Source of the DNA: Hyphomicrobium denitrificans 1NES1
Lineage (GTDB): Bacteria > Pseudomonadota > Alphaproteobacteria > Rhizobiales > Hyphomicrobiaceae
DNA: 64,000 nucleotides
Direction: 5' to 3'
Assembly: GCF_000230975.2 (NCBI RefSeq)
Contig: NC_021172.1
Span: 2,046,001 to 2,110,000 of the forward strand
Part shown: positions 46,494 through 56,548 of the stretch, one piece after another
Layout of the letters: each line of letters opens with the position of its first letter
Numbering within the stretch: position 1 is the first letter of the stretch
Translations under genes and position numbers: made by a program
Notes under the pieces: model-generated
Told to the model about the DNA's origin: nothing
The model's database searches: none
The model's input: only the letters and a program-made list of their open reading frames with translations

Positions 46494-47762
46494 ATGCAAG
46501 TGTCCAGTTCTCGACGCATCTCGGTGTTGTTCGTTACTACATGGGCCTTCACGGCATGTTTCGCAGTCTGGATGATGTTCGGGGTGACGGGCATCCCTAT
46601 CCGCACGCAACTCGGCCTTGATTCGACCGAGTTCGGCATTCTCACGGCGACGCCGGTTCTCTCCGGCGCAATTTTCCGGCTGCCGCTCGGCATCTGGACC
46701 GATCGCTTGGGCGGACGGCGTATTATGTTCGCTCTGCTGATTGGCTGCGCCGTTCCGGTTTGGATTTCGGCCTATGCGACGACACTCTGGCAATTCCTGC
46801 TTCTAGGGCTTGCACTCGGGCTCGTAGGCGCCGCGTTCTCGGTTGGAACGCCTTACGTCGCGCGTTTTTTCTCGAAAGAACAGCGCGGCTTCGCAATGGG
46901 CTTCTTTGGCGCCGGCACGATCGGGGCCGCGCTCAACATGTTCGTCGCCCCCTCCCTCATCACTGCTTATGGCTGGCAGATGGTGCCAAAGGTCTACGCG
47001 GTGGTCTTGATTGTCACAGCTGTGATATTCTGGATATTTTCCGCGCCGGACCCGGCCCGCACTGCAGCGGCGCCTTCCATGGTGAAGCAACTGAGCGTTC
47101 TCCGCGACCCGCGCGTCTGGAAATACTGCCAATACTACTCGATCGTGTTTGGGGGGTTCACGGCACTGTCGGTCTGGATGCCGCAGTATTTCAAGTCCGA
47201 ATATGAGCTTTCGATTGCGCAAGCCGCGCTGCTCGCCGCCTGCTTCGCGCTCCCTGCCGGCGTATTCCGGGCGCTCGGCGGCTGGCTGTCGGATCGCTTC
47301 GGAGCCCATGCCGTGACCTGGTGGGTTTTGTGGGTAGCGTGGGTCTGCCTGTTCATCCTCTCCTATCCGAGGACTGACCTGATCGTACACACGATCCACG
47401 GCCCGGCAGGATTCTCGATCGCGCTGCCGAGTTGGCTGTTCACTGCACTGCTCTTCATCCTCGGCGTGGCTTTCGCCCTTGGCATGGCGTCGACCTTCAA
47501 ATACATCGGCGACGACTTTCCGGACAACATGGGCGCAGTCTCGGGCATTGTCGGCATGGTCGGTGGCCTCGGCGGTTTTCTCTTGCCCATCATGTTCGGC
47601 GCCATCCTCGACCGGCTCGGTGTCAATTCCAGCTGTTTCATGCTGCTTTACGGCATCGTCTGGGTGTCGCTGATCCTCAATTATCTGACCGAAGTCCGGC
47701 GTACCCCCGTGATGGGCGAGACAATGGGAATTGAATTGCTCACCCCGGAAATGCCGCGATAG
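46494..47762 (+). CDS. narK: NarK-type nitrate/nitrite transporter
   Basis: 422 residues, a single 12-helix major facilitator protein, not the fused two-domain NarK seen in some denitrifiers. The nitrate-porter motifs include WMMFGVTGIPIRTQLGL, RLPLGIWTDRLGGRR, FGAGTIGAALNMF and the second-half GIVGMVGGLGGFLLPIMFG. It moves nitrate in and/or nitrite out across the inner membrane. The gene stops 22 bases before narG and has an FNR-like box upstream, so it is the likely first gene of the nitrate respiration operon. Whether it works as proton symporter or antiporter is not decided by sequence. Confidence 0.95.
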   Translation: MQVSSSRRISVLFVTTWAFTACFAVWMMFGVTGIPIRTQLGLDSTEFGILTATPVLSGAIFRLPLGIWTDRLGGRRIMFALLIGCAVPVWISAYATTLWQFLLLGLALGLVGAAFSVGTPYVARFFSKEQRGFAMGFFGAGTIGAALNMFVAPSLITAYGWQMVPKVYAVVLIVTAVIFWIFSAPDPARTAAAPSMVKQLSVLRDPRVWKYCQYYSIVFGGFTALSVWMPQYFKSEYELSIAQAALLAACFALPAGVFRALGGWLSDRFGAHAVTWWVLWVAWVCLFILSYPRTDLIVHTIHGPAGFSIALPSWLFTALLFILGVAFALGMASTFKYIGDDFPDNMGAVSGIVGMVGGLGGFLLPIMFGAILDRLGVNSSCFMLLYGIVWVSLILNYLTEVRRTPVMGETMGIELLTPEMPR

Positions 47763-47784
47763 AATTAGGAAAAGGAGTGGCTAC

Positions 47785-50700
47785 ATGAGCCATTTTCTAG
47801 AACGCCTCACCTATCTCTCCCGTCGCCGCGAACCTTTCGCGGATGGTCATGGAGAACTTCGCGACGAAGACCGCATGTGGGAGGAAGGCTACCGGCAGCG
47901 CTGGCAACACGACAAGATTGTGCGCTCCACCCACGGCGTCAACTGCACCGGCTCGTGCTCGTGGAAGATCTACGTCAAGAGCGGCGTCGTCACCTGGGAG
48001 ACGCAGCAAACCGACTATCCGCGCACTCGTCCCGGTATGCCCAACCATGAGCCGCGCGGCTGCCCGCGAGGCGCCTCCTACAGCTGGTATCTCTATAGCG
48101 CCAGCCGCCTCAAGTATCCGATGGTGCGTGGCCGCCTCGCAAAGGCTTGGCGCGAGGCACGCAGGACGCTCCCACCCGTCCAAGCTTGGGCATCGATCGT
48201 CGGCAACGAAAAGATCGCAAAATCCTACAAGGAAATGCGCGGGCGCGGCGGCTTCGTGCGTTCGACCTGGGAGGAAGTGGCCGAGATCATTGCGGCAGCC
48301 AACGTCCACACGATCAAGACATGGGGGCCGGACCGCGTCGTCGGCTTCTCGCCTATCCCTGCCATGTCGATGGTATCCTATGCCTCGGGCGCGCGTTATC
48401 TCAGTTTGATCGGCGGCACGCTTCTGTCGTTTTACGATTGGTATTGCGACCTGCCGCCATCGAGTCCGCAAACTTGGGGCGAGCAGACAGATGTGCCGGA
48501 ATCGGCGGACTGGTACAATTCCGGCTACATCATTGCCTGGGGTTCAAACGTCCCGCAGACGCGCACGCCGGACGCACATTTCTTCGTTGAAGCGCGTTAC
48601 AACGGCACCAAGGTCGTCGCGGTCACTCCGGACTATGCGGAAGTCGCCAAACTTTCCGATCTTTGGCTTCATCCGAAGCAAGGCACAGACGCCGCGCTCG
48701 CGATGGCGATGGGCCACGTCGTCCTCAAGGAATTCTTCCTCGATCGCAAGACGCCCTACTTCGAAGATTATTGCCGCCGCCTCACAGATATGCCGATGCT
48801 CGTCAAGCTCCGCAAAGACGGCGAACGCTTCGTGCCCGACCGCTATCTTCGGCAGAGCGACTTGCCGGGCGCATCGACCTCGCCGCGCGCCGACTGGAAG
48901 ACCGTTGCCACAGCTGAGGAAAGCGGCGACCTGATCGTGCCGCAAGGTTCAGTAGGCTATCGCTGGCCGGCTGAAGATGAACGCGCGGGACGTTGGAATC
49001 TCGAAGAGAAGGACGGCGAGACGGGCAAGGAAGCCCGTTTGGCGCTCAGCCTCATTGACAGGCGCGATGATGTGCTGTCGGTCGCATTCCCCTATTTCGG
49101 CGGAACACTTCACGATCATTTCCCGCAGAACGATCAGGGCGGCGACGTTCTCACACGCAAAGTGCCGGTACGCCGCATCGCGTTGGCGGACGGCGAATCT
49201 TACGTTGCGACCGTGTTTGACCTTATGTGCGCCAACTACGGTCTCGACCGCGGTCTCGGCGGCGCGTGCGCCAAAAGCTTCGACGACAACGTGCCCTACA
49301 CGCCCGCCTGGCAGGAGTCGATTACCGGCGTCCCTGCCGATAAGGCCATTGCTGTCGCGCGCGGCTTTGCCGAGAACGCCGAGAAGACCAAGGGCCGCTC
49401 GATGGTGATCATCGGCGCCGGCATGAATCACTGGTACCACCAGGACATGGGCTATCGCAGCATCATCAACTTCCTGATGATGTGCGGCACCGTGGGTGTG
49501 TCGGGCGGCGGCTGGGCGCATTACGTCGGCCAGGAAAAGCTGAGGCCGCAGACCGGCTGGACGATGCTCGCCTTTGCCCTCGACTGGGTGCGCCCACCGC
49601 GGCACATGAACGGCACTTCGTTTTTCTACGCGCACAGTGATCAGTGGCGTTACGAGAAGCTCAACGTCGACGAGCTGTTGTCGCCGCTTGCCGATCCGGC
49701 AGCCTATCGCGGCAGCATCATCGACCTGAATGCGCAGGCCGAGCGTATGGGCTGGTTGCCGTCGGCGCCGCAGCTTGCCGTCAATCCACTGACGCTCGCA
49801 GCCGAGGCGGAGCGCTCGGGCGTCGCCGTGAAAGATCACGTTATCGCGGGGCTCAAATCGGGTAAGATCGCGATGTCGTGCGAAGATCCCGACAACCCGA
49901 CGAACTTCCCGCGCAACCTGTTCATCTGGCGCTCAAACCTGTTTGGATCCTCCGGCAAGGGCCATGAGTATTTCCTGCGCCACTTCCTCGGTACGCGTCA
50001 TGGTCTGCAGGGCAAGGATCTCGGCGAGATGGGCGGGCAGAAACCCAAGGACGTGGTTTGGCGCGATCCGGTACCGGAGGGCAAGCTCGATCTTGTGGTC
50101 ACACTCGACTTCCGCATGTCGACGAGCTGTCTCTATTCCGACATCGTGCTGCCGACCGCGACCTGGTACGAGAAGAACGATCTCAACACTTCCGACATGC
50201 ATCCCTTCATCCATCCGCTGTCGGCGGCGGTGGATCCCGTCTGGGAATCGCGCAGCGATTGGGAAACCTACAAGACGATCGCAAAGCGCTTTTCGGAACT
50301 CGCGGCGGATCACCTCGGCGTCGAACGCGATGTCGTGCTGACGCCAATCCAGCACGACACGCCGGCGGAGATCGCTCAGCCATTCGACGTCAAGGACTGG
50401 AAGAAGGGCGAATGCGACCTCGTGCCGGGCGTCACCGCACCGCAGATTACGGTGGTCGAGCGCGACTACCCGAACACCTACCGCCGCTTCACCGCACTCG
50501 GTCCGCTTGCAGACAAGCTCGGCAACGGCGGCAAGGGCATCTCCTGGAATACCGATGTGGAGGTGAAAGGTCTCGGCGCGCTCAACTATCGGGTCAATGA
50601 CGGCGGGCCGACACACGGTCGGCCGCGCATAGAAACCGACATCGACGCAGCGGAAACGATCCTCTATCTCGCGCCCGAAACCAACGGCGAAGTTGCGGTG

Positions 50701-51543
50701 AAGGCATGGGCCGCACTCGGCAAAGCAACGGGGCGCGACCACACCCATCTTGCTGAGACGCGCGAGGATGAAAAGATCCGCTTCCGCGATCTGCAGGCGC
50801 AACCGCGCAAGATCATCTCATCGCCTACCTGGTCCGGCATCGAGAGCGAGCATGTCAGCTACACGGCCGGCTACACCAATGTGAATGAGCTGATCCCGTG
50901 GCGCACGCTGACCGGCCGACAGCAGTTCTATCAGGATCATCAATGGTTCCGCGACTTCGGCGAGAGTTTCGCGGTTTACCGGCCGCCTATCGACACCCGC
51001 ACCACCGCAGCCATGCTCGGCAAGAAGCGAAACGGCGAAAAAGAGATCGTGCTCAACTTCATTACCCCGCATCAGAAATGGGGCATCCACTCGACCTACA
51101 CTGATAACCTCATCATGCTGACGCTGTCGCGCGGCGGTCCGATCGTGTGGATTTCGGAGATCGACGCAAAAGCAGCGGGCATCGTCGACAACGACTGGAT
51201 CGAGCTCTTCAATCTGAATGGGGCGATCACAGCGCGCGCCGTCGTGAGCCAGCGGGTGAACGAAGGCATGTGTCTGATGTATCACGCGCAGGAAAAGATC
51301 GTAAACGTGCCCGGCTCACAGATCACCGGCCAGCGCGGCGGCATCCATAACTCGGTCACCCGTACCGTTCTGAAGCCAACGCACATGGTCGGCGGCTATG
51401 CGCAACTTTCCTATGGCTTCAATTATTACGGGACGGTCGGTTCGAACCGCGACGAGTTCGTGGTACTCCGCAAGCTTGCCAAGGTCGAATGGCTTGACCG
51501 TTCCAATCCTGTCGATCCGATTGCCGAGGAGGCCGCATCATGA
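47785..51543 (+). CDS. narG: Respiratory nitrate reductase alpha subunit
   Basis: 1252 residues from ATG 47785 (AAAGGAG upstream). This is the membrane-bound, cytoplasm-facing catalytic subunit that reduces nitrate to nitrite with a molybdenum bis-MGD cofactor. The FS0 iron-sulfur ligands are His50, Cys54, Cys58 and Cys93 (STHGVNCTGSCSW ... RGCPRG). The Mo-ligand Asp is at 222 in WYCDLPPSSPQTW, matching E. coli Asp222. MGD contacts include IAWGSNVPQTRTPDAHF. No Tat signal is present, as expected for NarG; the start has only a vestigial form. narH follows with a four-base overlap. Confidence 0.98.
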   Translation: MSHFLERLTYLSRRREPFADGHGELRDEDRMWEEGYRQRWQHDKIVRSTHGVNCTGSCSWKIYVKSGVVTWETQQTDYPRTRPGMPNHEPRGCPRGASYSWYLYSASRLKYPMVRGRLAKAWREARRTLPPVQAWASIVGNEKIAKSYKEMRGRGGFVRSTWEEVAEIIAAANVHTIKTWGPDRVVGFSPIPAMSMVSYASGARYLSLIGGTLLSFYDWYCDLPPSSPQTWGEQTDVPESADWYNSGYIIAWGSNVPQTRTPDAHFFVEARYNGTKVVAVTPDYAEVAKLSDLWLHPKQGTDAALAMAMGHVVLKEFFLDRKTPYFEDYCRRLTDMPMLVKLRKDGERFVPDRYLRQSDLPGASTSPRADWKTVATAEESGDLIVPQGSVGYRWPAEDERAGRWNLEEKDGETGKEARLALSLIDRRDDVLSVAFPYFGGTLHDHFPQNDQGGDVLTRKVPVRRIALADGESYVATVFDLMCANYGLDRGLGGACAKSFDDNVPYTPAWQESITGVPADKAIAVARGFAENAEKTKGRSMVIIGAGMNHWYHQDMGYRSIINFLMMCGTVGVSGGGWAHYVGQEKLRPQTGWTMLAFALDWVRPPRHMNGTSFFYAHSDQWRYEKLNVDELLSPLADPAAYRGSIIDLNAQAERMGWLPSAPQLAVNPLTLAAEAERSGVAVKDHVIAGLKSGKIAMSCEDPDNPTNFPRNLFIWRSNLFGSSGKGHEYFLRHFLGTRHGLQGKDLGEMGGQKPKDVVWRDPVPEGKLDLVVTLDFRMSTSCLYSDIVLPTATWYEKNDLNTSDMHPFIHPLSAAVDPVWESRSDWETYKTIAKRFSELAADHLGVERDVVLTPIQHDTPAEIAQPFDVKDWKKGECDLVPGVTAPQITVVERDYPNTYRRFTALGPLADKLGNGGKGISWNTDVEVKGLGALNYRVNDGGPTHGRPRIETDIDAAETILYLAPETNGEVAVKAWAALGKATGRDHTHLAETREDEKIRFRDLQAQPRKIISSPTWSGIESEHVSYTAGYTNVNELIPWRTLTGRQQFYQDHQWFRDFGESFAVYRPPIDTRTTAAMLGKKRNGEKEIVLNFITPHQKWGIHSTYTDNLIMLTLSRGGPIVWISEIDAKAAGIVDNDWIELFNLNGAITARAVVSQRVNEGMCLMYHAQEKIVNVPGSQITGQRGGIHNSVTRTVLKPTHMVGGYAQLSYGFNYYGTVGSNRDEFVVLRKLAKVEWLDRSNPVDPIAEEAAS

Positions 51544-53072
51544 AAATACGTGCGCAAATCGCGATGGTGCTGAACCTCGACAAGTGCATCGGCTGCCATA
51601 CCTGCTCGATCACCTGCAAGAACGTTTGGACCTCACGGCAGGGGATGGAATACGCTTGGTTCAACAACGTCGAGACCAAACCCGGCATCGGCTATCCCAA
51701 AGACTGGGAGAACCAGAAGCGCTGGCAAGGTGGTTGGGAGCGAAAGAAGAACGGCAAGATCGCACCCAAACAGGGGGGACGCCTGTCGATCCTCTCCAAA
51801 ATCTTCGCCAACCCTAACCTGCCTGAGATTGACGACTATTACGAACCCTTTACCTTCGATTACGAGCATCTTCAGAAGGCGCCCGAGCTGCCGACCTCAC
51901 CCGTGGCGCGGCCGCTGTCGCTCATTACCGGCCAGCCGATGGAAAAGATCGAATGGGGACCGAACTGGGAGGAAATTCTAGGCGGCGAGTTCGACAAGCG
52001 CTCGCAGGACTACAATTTCGAGGCAGTGCAGAAGGACATTTACGGTCAGTTCGAAAATACCTTCATGATGTACCTGCCGCGGCTGTGCGAACACTGCCTC
52101 AATCCGAGCTGCGTTGCCTCCTGCCCCTCCGGTTCGATTTACAAGCGCGAGGAGGACGGCATTGTCCTTATTGATCAGGACAAGTGCCGCGGATGGCGCA
52201 TGTGCGTCTCAGGCTGCCCCTACAAAAAAATCTATTACAATTGGACCTCGGGAAAGGCCGAAAAGTGCATCTTTTGCTATCCCCGCATCGAGTCTGGCCA
52301 GCCTACGGTTTGCTCGGAAACCTGCGTCGGACGCATCCGCTATCTCGGCGTGCTGCTCTACGACGCTGACGGCATCGAGCGTGCGGCTTCCGTCGGAGAC
52401 GAGCAGGATCTCTATGAGGCGCAGCTTAAACTGTTCCTCGACCCCTATGATCCGGAGGTTGTGGCTAAAGCGCGCGCCGATGGCGTTCCGGACGCGTGGC
52501 TCGAGGCGGCGAAGCGGTCGCCAGCCTACAAGATGGCCGTCGACTGGAAGATTGCTTTCCCGCTGCACCCTGAGTACCGCACGCTCCCGATGGTCTGGTA
52601 TGTGCCGCCGCTCTCACCGATCCAATCGCACGCCAACGCTGGTGCGATCGAGGCAAACGGCGAGATTCCGGACGTTCGATCGTTGCGCATTCCCGTCCGT
52701 TATCTCGCCAACCTGCTGACCGCCGGCGCGGAGGAGCCGATCATTGCCGCGCTCGAGCGCATGCTCGCGATGCGCGTCTATTTCCGACAGCGCCAACTCG
52801 GCGCGGGCGATGGGCAGGCGGTTCTCGATCAAGCAGGACTTTCCGTGGCTCAGGTTGAGGAGATGCACCGCTATCTCTCGATCGCCAACTACGAAGATCG
52901 CTTCGTAATCCCGACGAGCCATCGCGAGCAGGCCGAGGATGCCTATGGTCTGAAAGGCTCGTGCGGCTTCACCTTCGGCAACGGCTGCGATTTCGGACCG
53001 CCGCATTCAACGTTATTCGGTGGCAAGATGGGCCGCCGCAAGCTCACGCCCATCCGGCCGCTCGATACGTGA
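51540..53072 (+). CDS. narH: Respiratory nitrate reductase beta subunit
   Basis: 510 residues, ATGA overlap with narG. It carries electrons from the haem subunit to NarG through four clusters. The Cys groups are visible: CIGCHTCSITCKNVW near 16-30, CEHCLNPSCVASCPSGSIY near 183-200, CRGWRMCVSGCPYKK near 216-231 (the Trp in CRGWRMC marks the [3Fe-4S] cluster), and CIFCYP with CSETCVGRIRYLG. The C-terminal HSTLFGGKMGRR region is normal. The complex sits on the cytoplasmic face of the membrane. Confidence 0.98.
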   Translation: MKIRAQIAMVLNLDKCIGCHTCSITCKNVWTSRQGMEYAWFNNVETKPGIGYPKDWENQKRWQGGWERKKNGKIAPKQGGRLSILSKIFANPNLPEIDDYYEPFTFDYEHLQKAPELPTSPVARPLSLITGQPMEKIEWGPNWEEILGGEFDKRSQDYNFEAVQKDIYGQFENTFMMYLPRLCEHCLNPSCVASCPSGSIYKREEDGIVLIDQDKCRGWRMCVSGCPYKKIYYNWTSGKAEKCIFCYPRIESGQPTVCSETCVGRIRYLGVLLYDADGIERAASVGDEQDLYEAQLKLFLDPYDPEVVAKARADGVPDAWLEAAKRSPAYKMAVDWKIAFPLHPEYRTLPMVWYVPPLSPIQSHANAGAIEANGEIPDVRSLRIPVRYLANLLTAGAEEPIIAALERMLAMRVYFRQRQLGAGDGQAVLDQAGLSVAQVEEMHRYLSIANYEDRFVIPTSHREQAEDAYGLKGSCGFTFGNGCDFGPPHSTLFGGKMGRRKLTPIRPLDT

Positions 53073-53082
53073 GGAGTTGATC

Positions 53083-53697
53083 ATGCTTGTGTTCAAGGCG
53101 CTGAGCGCCCTCCTCTCCTACCCGACCGCCGAGCTGCGCGACGCGCTGCCCGAAATCGCAGCCGTCATCGCCGCGTCACCGCTCATCGCGCCAAGTGAGC
53201 GCAGTGAACTTCTCAGCCTGGTCGACGAGATAGGCGAGGGCAACCTTCTCGCGGCGGAGGAACGCTATGTAGATCTTTTCGATCGCGGCCGAGCGCTCTC
53301 GTTGCACCTTTTTGAGCACTTGCATGGGGACGGTCGCGATCGCGGCGAGGCTATGGTCGAACTGAAGCAGCTTTATGCCGCTGGCGGCTTCGACCTCGCG
53401 GCGCGAGAGCTCCCCGACTATCTGCCGGTCGTGCTCGAATATCTCAGCCACAGGGATATAGCAGAGGCGCGCGACATGCTGGCCGACTGCGCACATATCC
53501 TTACCGCCATCGGTCGCTCGCTGGTGGCGCGACGCAGCCGCTACGCCGCCGTTATGCAGGCGTTACTGGTCCTGGCCGGCAATGAACCCATTGACGCCAC
53601 CAAGATTCCGCCGGTCCACGAACGGATCGAAAAACTCGATGAGGATTGGGCCGAGAAACCTGCTTTCGCCGACGCCGAACCTCGGCAAGCTGGATGA
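53083..53697 (+). CDS. narJ: Nitrate reductase molybdenum cofactor assembly chaperone
   Basis: 204 residues from ATG 53083, with GAGGAG just upstream and ten bases after narH. NarJ binds the NarG N-terminus and controls cofactor insertion before membrane attachment. The family is helical; LLSYPTAELRDALPEI, YVDLFDRGRALSLHLFEHLHGDGRDRGEAM and LPDYLPVVLEYLS are its typical blocks. It ends 17 bases before narI. Confidence 0.95.
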   Translation: MLVFKALSALLSYPTAELRDALPEIAAVIAASPLIAPSERSELLSLVDEIGEGNLLAAEERYVDLFDRGRALSLHLFEHLHGDGRDRGEAMVELKQLYAAGGFDLAARELPDYLPVVLEYLSHRDIAEARDMLADCAHILTAIGRSLVARRSRYAAVMQALLVLAGNEPIDATKIPPVHERIEKLDEDWAEKPAFADAEPRQAG

Positions 53698-53714
53698 TCG
53701 AAAAGGAGATTGCC

Positions 53715-54434
53715 ATGCTCTCCAACGCATACGTCAATACGCTGCTGTTCGGAGTGTACCCCTACATCTGCCTCGTGGTGCTGCTGATCGGAAGCCTTAT
53801 CCGCTTCGATCGCGAGCCATACACCTGGAAGAGCGACTCATCGCAGACGCTGCGGAAGCGCGAGCTTCGGCTCGGTTCCAACCTCTTCCATTACGGCGTC
53901 ATCGTCGTGATCCTCGGCCACTTCGCTGGCTTTCTCGCGCCGCACTGGGCCGTCGACTGGGCGCTGTCGCCGGCTGCACACCAACTTCTTGCCATGGTGG
54001 TGGGAGGCATTGCCGGCACCATTGCAATCATTGGTCTGACGATTCTCATCCACCGACGGCTCACGGATCCGCGCATCCGGCTCAACAGTCGCAAGTGGGA
54101 TATCACCATCACCTTTATGCTGTGGTTGCAGCTCGCGCTTGGACTGCTCACGGTGCCATTGTCGGCCTACCACATGGACGGCGAACTCTTCGAAACGTTA
54201 TCGAGCTACGTCAAGGGTATCGTCACTCTCGACGGTGGCGCAGCAGCGCTGATGGTCGGGGTGCCGCTAACCTACAAACTTCATATCCTGCTCGGCTTCA
54301 CGCTGTTCCTCGTCTCACCGTTCACGCGCATGATCCATATCTGGAGCGGCGCCGGCGCTCTCGCCTATCTTTTCCGGCCTTATCAGATCGTGCGCACCCC
54401 GAAGACCCGGGCCGAGGAGCCGGTGCGGTCATGA
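53715..54434 (+). CDS. narI: Respiratory nitrate reductase gamma subunit
   Basis: 239 residues from ATG 53715, with AAAGGAG seven bases before it; an in-frame ATG at 53694 is less likely. The five-helix membrane cytochrome b takes electrons from quinol. Haem-ligand His residues are in SNLFHYGVIVVILGHFAG and KLHILLGFTLFLVSPFTRMIHIWS. The N-terminal LLFGVYPYICLVVLLIG is the first helix and FDREPYTWKSDSSQ the normal first loop. Its stop overlaps the PpiC gene in an ATGA (54431-54434). Confidence 0.97.
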   Translation: MLSNAYVNTLLFGVYPYICLVVLLIGSLIRFDREPYTWKSDSSQTLRKRELRLGSNLFHYGVIVVILGHFAGFLAPHWAVDWALSPAAHQLLAMVVGGIAGTIAIIGLTILIHRRLTDPRIRLNSRKWDITITFMLWLQLALGLLTVPLSAYHMDGELFETLSSYVKGIVTLDGGAAALMVGVPLTYKLHILLGFTLFLVSPFTRMIHIWSGAGALAYLFRPYQIVRTPKTRAEEPVRS

Positions 54435-55150
54435 TTTTATCGGTCAACGGTATAGCCGTGACAGTCGATCGCGATTCTTCGGCGGAAATGGCGGCCGCAC
54501 GCGAGCTTCTCAGGCAGCGAGCCATCGATCTTGGTTTGCTCGATGCGGCAACCGACGACAACGCGACAGTCGAGGAGGCGATCGAGACCCTCCTCGACAA
54601 AGAGGTGACGACGCCTGTCGCGACGGAGGCGGAGTGCCGCCGCTACTACGAGCAGAACCCCACCGAGTTCGACAGCGGCGATCTAGTCTATGCGCGACAT
54701 ATCCTGTTCCAGGTAACGACGCAGGTAAATGTTCCGGAAATCCGCGCGCGCGCTGAAAAAACGTTGAACGATTTGCTACGTGAACCTGATCGCTTCGAAG
54801 AGCTGGCGCGCGAATTATCGAACTGTCCATCAGGACAACATGGCGGCAATCTTGGCCAGCTCGCCCGCGGCGACACCGTGCCAGAATTCGAAAAAGCCCT
54901 GTTCCAATTCGGAGCTTCCGGCATCTTGGGAGCGCTTGTCAAAACCCGCTATGGATTTCACATCGTCGCTGTCGATAAGCTGATACCGGGCGAAAAGGTG
55001 CCGTTCGAGCTGGTGCACGAGCAGATTGCCGAGCGTCTGCGTTCTAGGGTCGAAGAAAGGGCGTTGCGGCAGTACGTGAGCGTATTGGCAGGGCGCGCAG
55101 AGGTGCAAGGCGTAGATCTTGCGGCCAACGCCTCGCCGCTGGTTCAATGA
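54431..55150 (+). CDS. PpiC-type peptidyl-prolyl isomerase coupled to the nar operon
   Basis: 239 residues from ATG 54431, overlapping narI. A NifM/parvulin layout: an N-terminal helical part (AAARELLRQRAIDLGLL) followed by the PpiC domain with YARHILFQVTTQVN, ELARELSNCPSGQHGGNLGQLARGDTVPEFEKALF and VKTRYGFHIVAVDK. There is no signal peptide, so it should be cytoplasmic, where NarGH folds. Downstream PpiC genes in nar operons are known from Pseudomonas and other denitrifiers; a role in maturing the reductase is plausible but not shown here. The reading frame extends far upstream through narI, and only the part after the ATG at 54431 has similarity. Confidence 0.93.
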   Translation: MILSVNGIAVTVDRDSSAEMAAARELLRQRAIDLGLLDAATDDNATVEEAIETLLDKEVTTPVATEAECRRYYEQNPTEFDSGDLVYARHILFQVTTQVNVPEIRARAEKTLNDLLREPDRFEELARELSNCPSGQHGGNLGQLARGDTVPEFEKALFQFGASGILGALVKTRYGFHIVAVDKLIPGEKVPFELVHEQIAERLRSRVEERALRQYVSVLAGRAEVQGVDLAANASPLVQ

Positions 55151-55185
55151 GCGCGGAAAATTCGCTTTGTCGGCCCCGCCCCTGG

Positions 55186-55437
55186 CTAGGCTGCTGGAAT
55201 CCATTTTCCCATGACGTAGCCGAAGGCAACGGCATCCGGATTTTTCTTGGCCGATCGCTGCAGCTCTTGCAAAGCTTCAATCTCGACCGAGGCATTACAG
55301 GTGCTGCACACCGCCTGCCGGTCAGTTAAACCCTCATGACCGGCGCGGTGTTTCGATAAACGCATCTCGAGATGCATATCGTAGCCGCTTACGAGAAAGA
55401 CCTTCCTACCCGTAACTTCAACCGTTGGGCACGTCAT
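55186..55437 (-). CDS. Small CxxC protein, unknown
   Basis: 83 residues, convergent with the PpiC gene, 35 bases apart. A short beta-rich start (VEVTGRKVFLVSGYDMHLEMRL) is followed by AVCSTCNASVEIEALQELQRS with a CxxC pair and ending GYVMGKWIPAA. The pair could bind metal or form a disulfide. No family recognised. Coding looks likely from codon use, with medium certainty. Confidence 0.6.
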   Translation of the reverse strand: MTCPTVEVTGRKVFLVSGYDMHLEMRLSKHRAGHEGLTDRQAVCSTCNASVEIEALQELQRSAKKNPDAVAFGYVMGKWIPAA

Positions 55438-56115
55438 AGCACCCCCATTAAGCGATTATTCTTACCGCATTTTGATCCGCAAAAATCGTTTTTTGGATAG
55501 GACGGCTTGCCTCACCATCGGGACGCAAGGGCGCTCCTTGCGCCATCATCAGCGCAATTCTCAAATCATCCGGTTTTGAAAATTCATCGGTAAAATTTTA
55601 ACGATCACGAAGCAGAAGCACCACCATCGGCTCTAAGAATTTTCGATGGCAATGTGCGATGCAGCGAGTGAGTACCCTTGACATCGAGATTTATCGGAGC
55701 AAGCTCAGCCATTGTGGTGCCGTCGCTTCCAGATAAGCATGTAGCGCATACTGGAAAGTACCATTGGTTGAGAGGATTGGCGTCACATGGCTTAACAGCG
55801 AGTGGAGGAAGGATGACACCACCCGAGAGTCACCTTGGACCACGCCTTAGCGCTAGGTCCCGGCTCTGTGGCGAGCTAGCGATCTGATCAAGCCGACGGA
55901 GTCGAAATCGTATCAAAAATTGGCAGCTTCATGCGAGGGAGAGATCCAGGATCCGGATTTCAGAGCCTCGCCCTAGAAGTCCAGCTAATCTGGACTGGTC
56001 ATCCAAGACAACAGCCCCGTTTGATGCAAAGCGCGCAGCGGGGCTTCATCTTGAATTCTCGCAATCAACGAACAGCTCTATCCGCTTCGACGCAAATGGA
56101 CGCTGGTGAGCCACC
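55438..56115. other. Long intergenic stretch between two small genes
   Basis: Nearly 680 bases with no supported gene. TTTTGATCCGCAAAAAT near 55470-55490 looks like a half FNR-type box before the 83-residue gene. A seven-base stem (56013-56019 with 56039-56045) is the only hairpin I noted. The short open frames begin at poor start codons and show no features. Confidence 0.4.
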
Positions 56116-56310
56116 ATGGAAAATGAAAAATTCAATCTGTCGCTGCGCAAATTTTTGAAACACGTCGGTGTCACATCGCAGCAGGAAGTCGAACGTATCG
56201 TTCGCGAACGTCACCTCGAAGGTACGGGCAAGCTCCGGCTAAAAATGGTTCTCACGGCCGAAGGGACCAACCTCAACCACGTTATCGAGGACGAGATTGA
56301 CCTCGGCTAA
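56116..56310 (+). CDS. DUF6494 family small protein
   Basis: 64 residues, full length for DUF6494, starting MENEKFNLSLRKFLKHVGVTSQQEVE and ending with VIEDEIDLG. It is a compact helical start followed by a short beta-rich end. No function is established. It is an isolated gene in a region of small orphans. Confidence 0.88.
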   Translation: MENEKFNLSLRKFLKHVGVTSQQEVERIVRERHLEGTGKLRLKMVLTAEGTNLNHVIEDEIDLG

Positions 56311-56548
56311 GGAAAGCGCGATAGCAGCGGTGGACCTCGGATGAGACCGATCAAATCCAGGTAGGCAGGACGTTGATCTCCACGCGCAGCAACCATTACG
56401 GCGAGAGAATGCTGCGGATGCGGATCGCGGTCATACCGGTAACACGATCGGCATCCATCCAGCCGCATTCAGCAGTTCGCTGAATTCCCACCAAGCATTG
56501 TCGCATTCGCCAGCTCGGCTTAACGAGAAGACCGACTTCACGCGGTCA

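Noticed and set aside
53582..54430. Long upstream extension of the PpiC reading frame through narI
   Set aside because: This part overlaps narI in another frame and reads as Arg/His-rich sequence; the isomerase begins at the ATG overlapping the narI stop.
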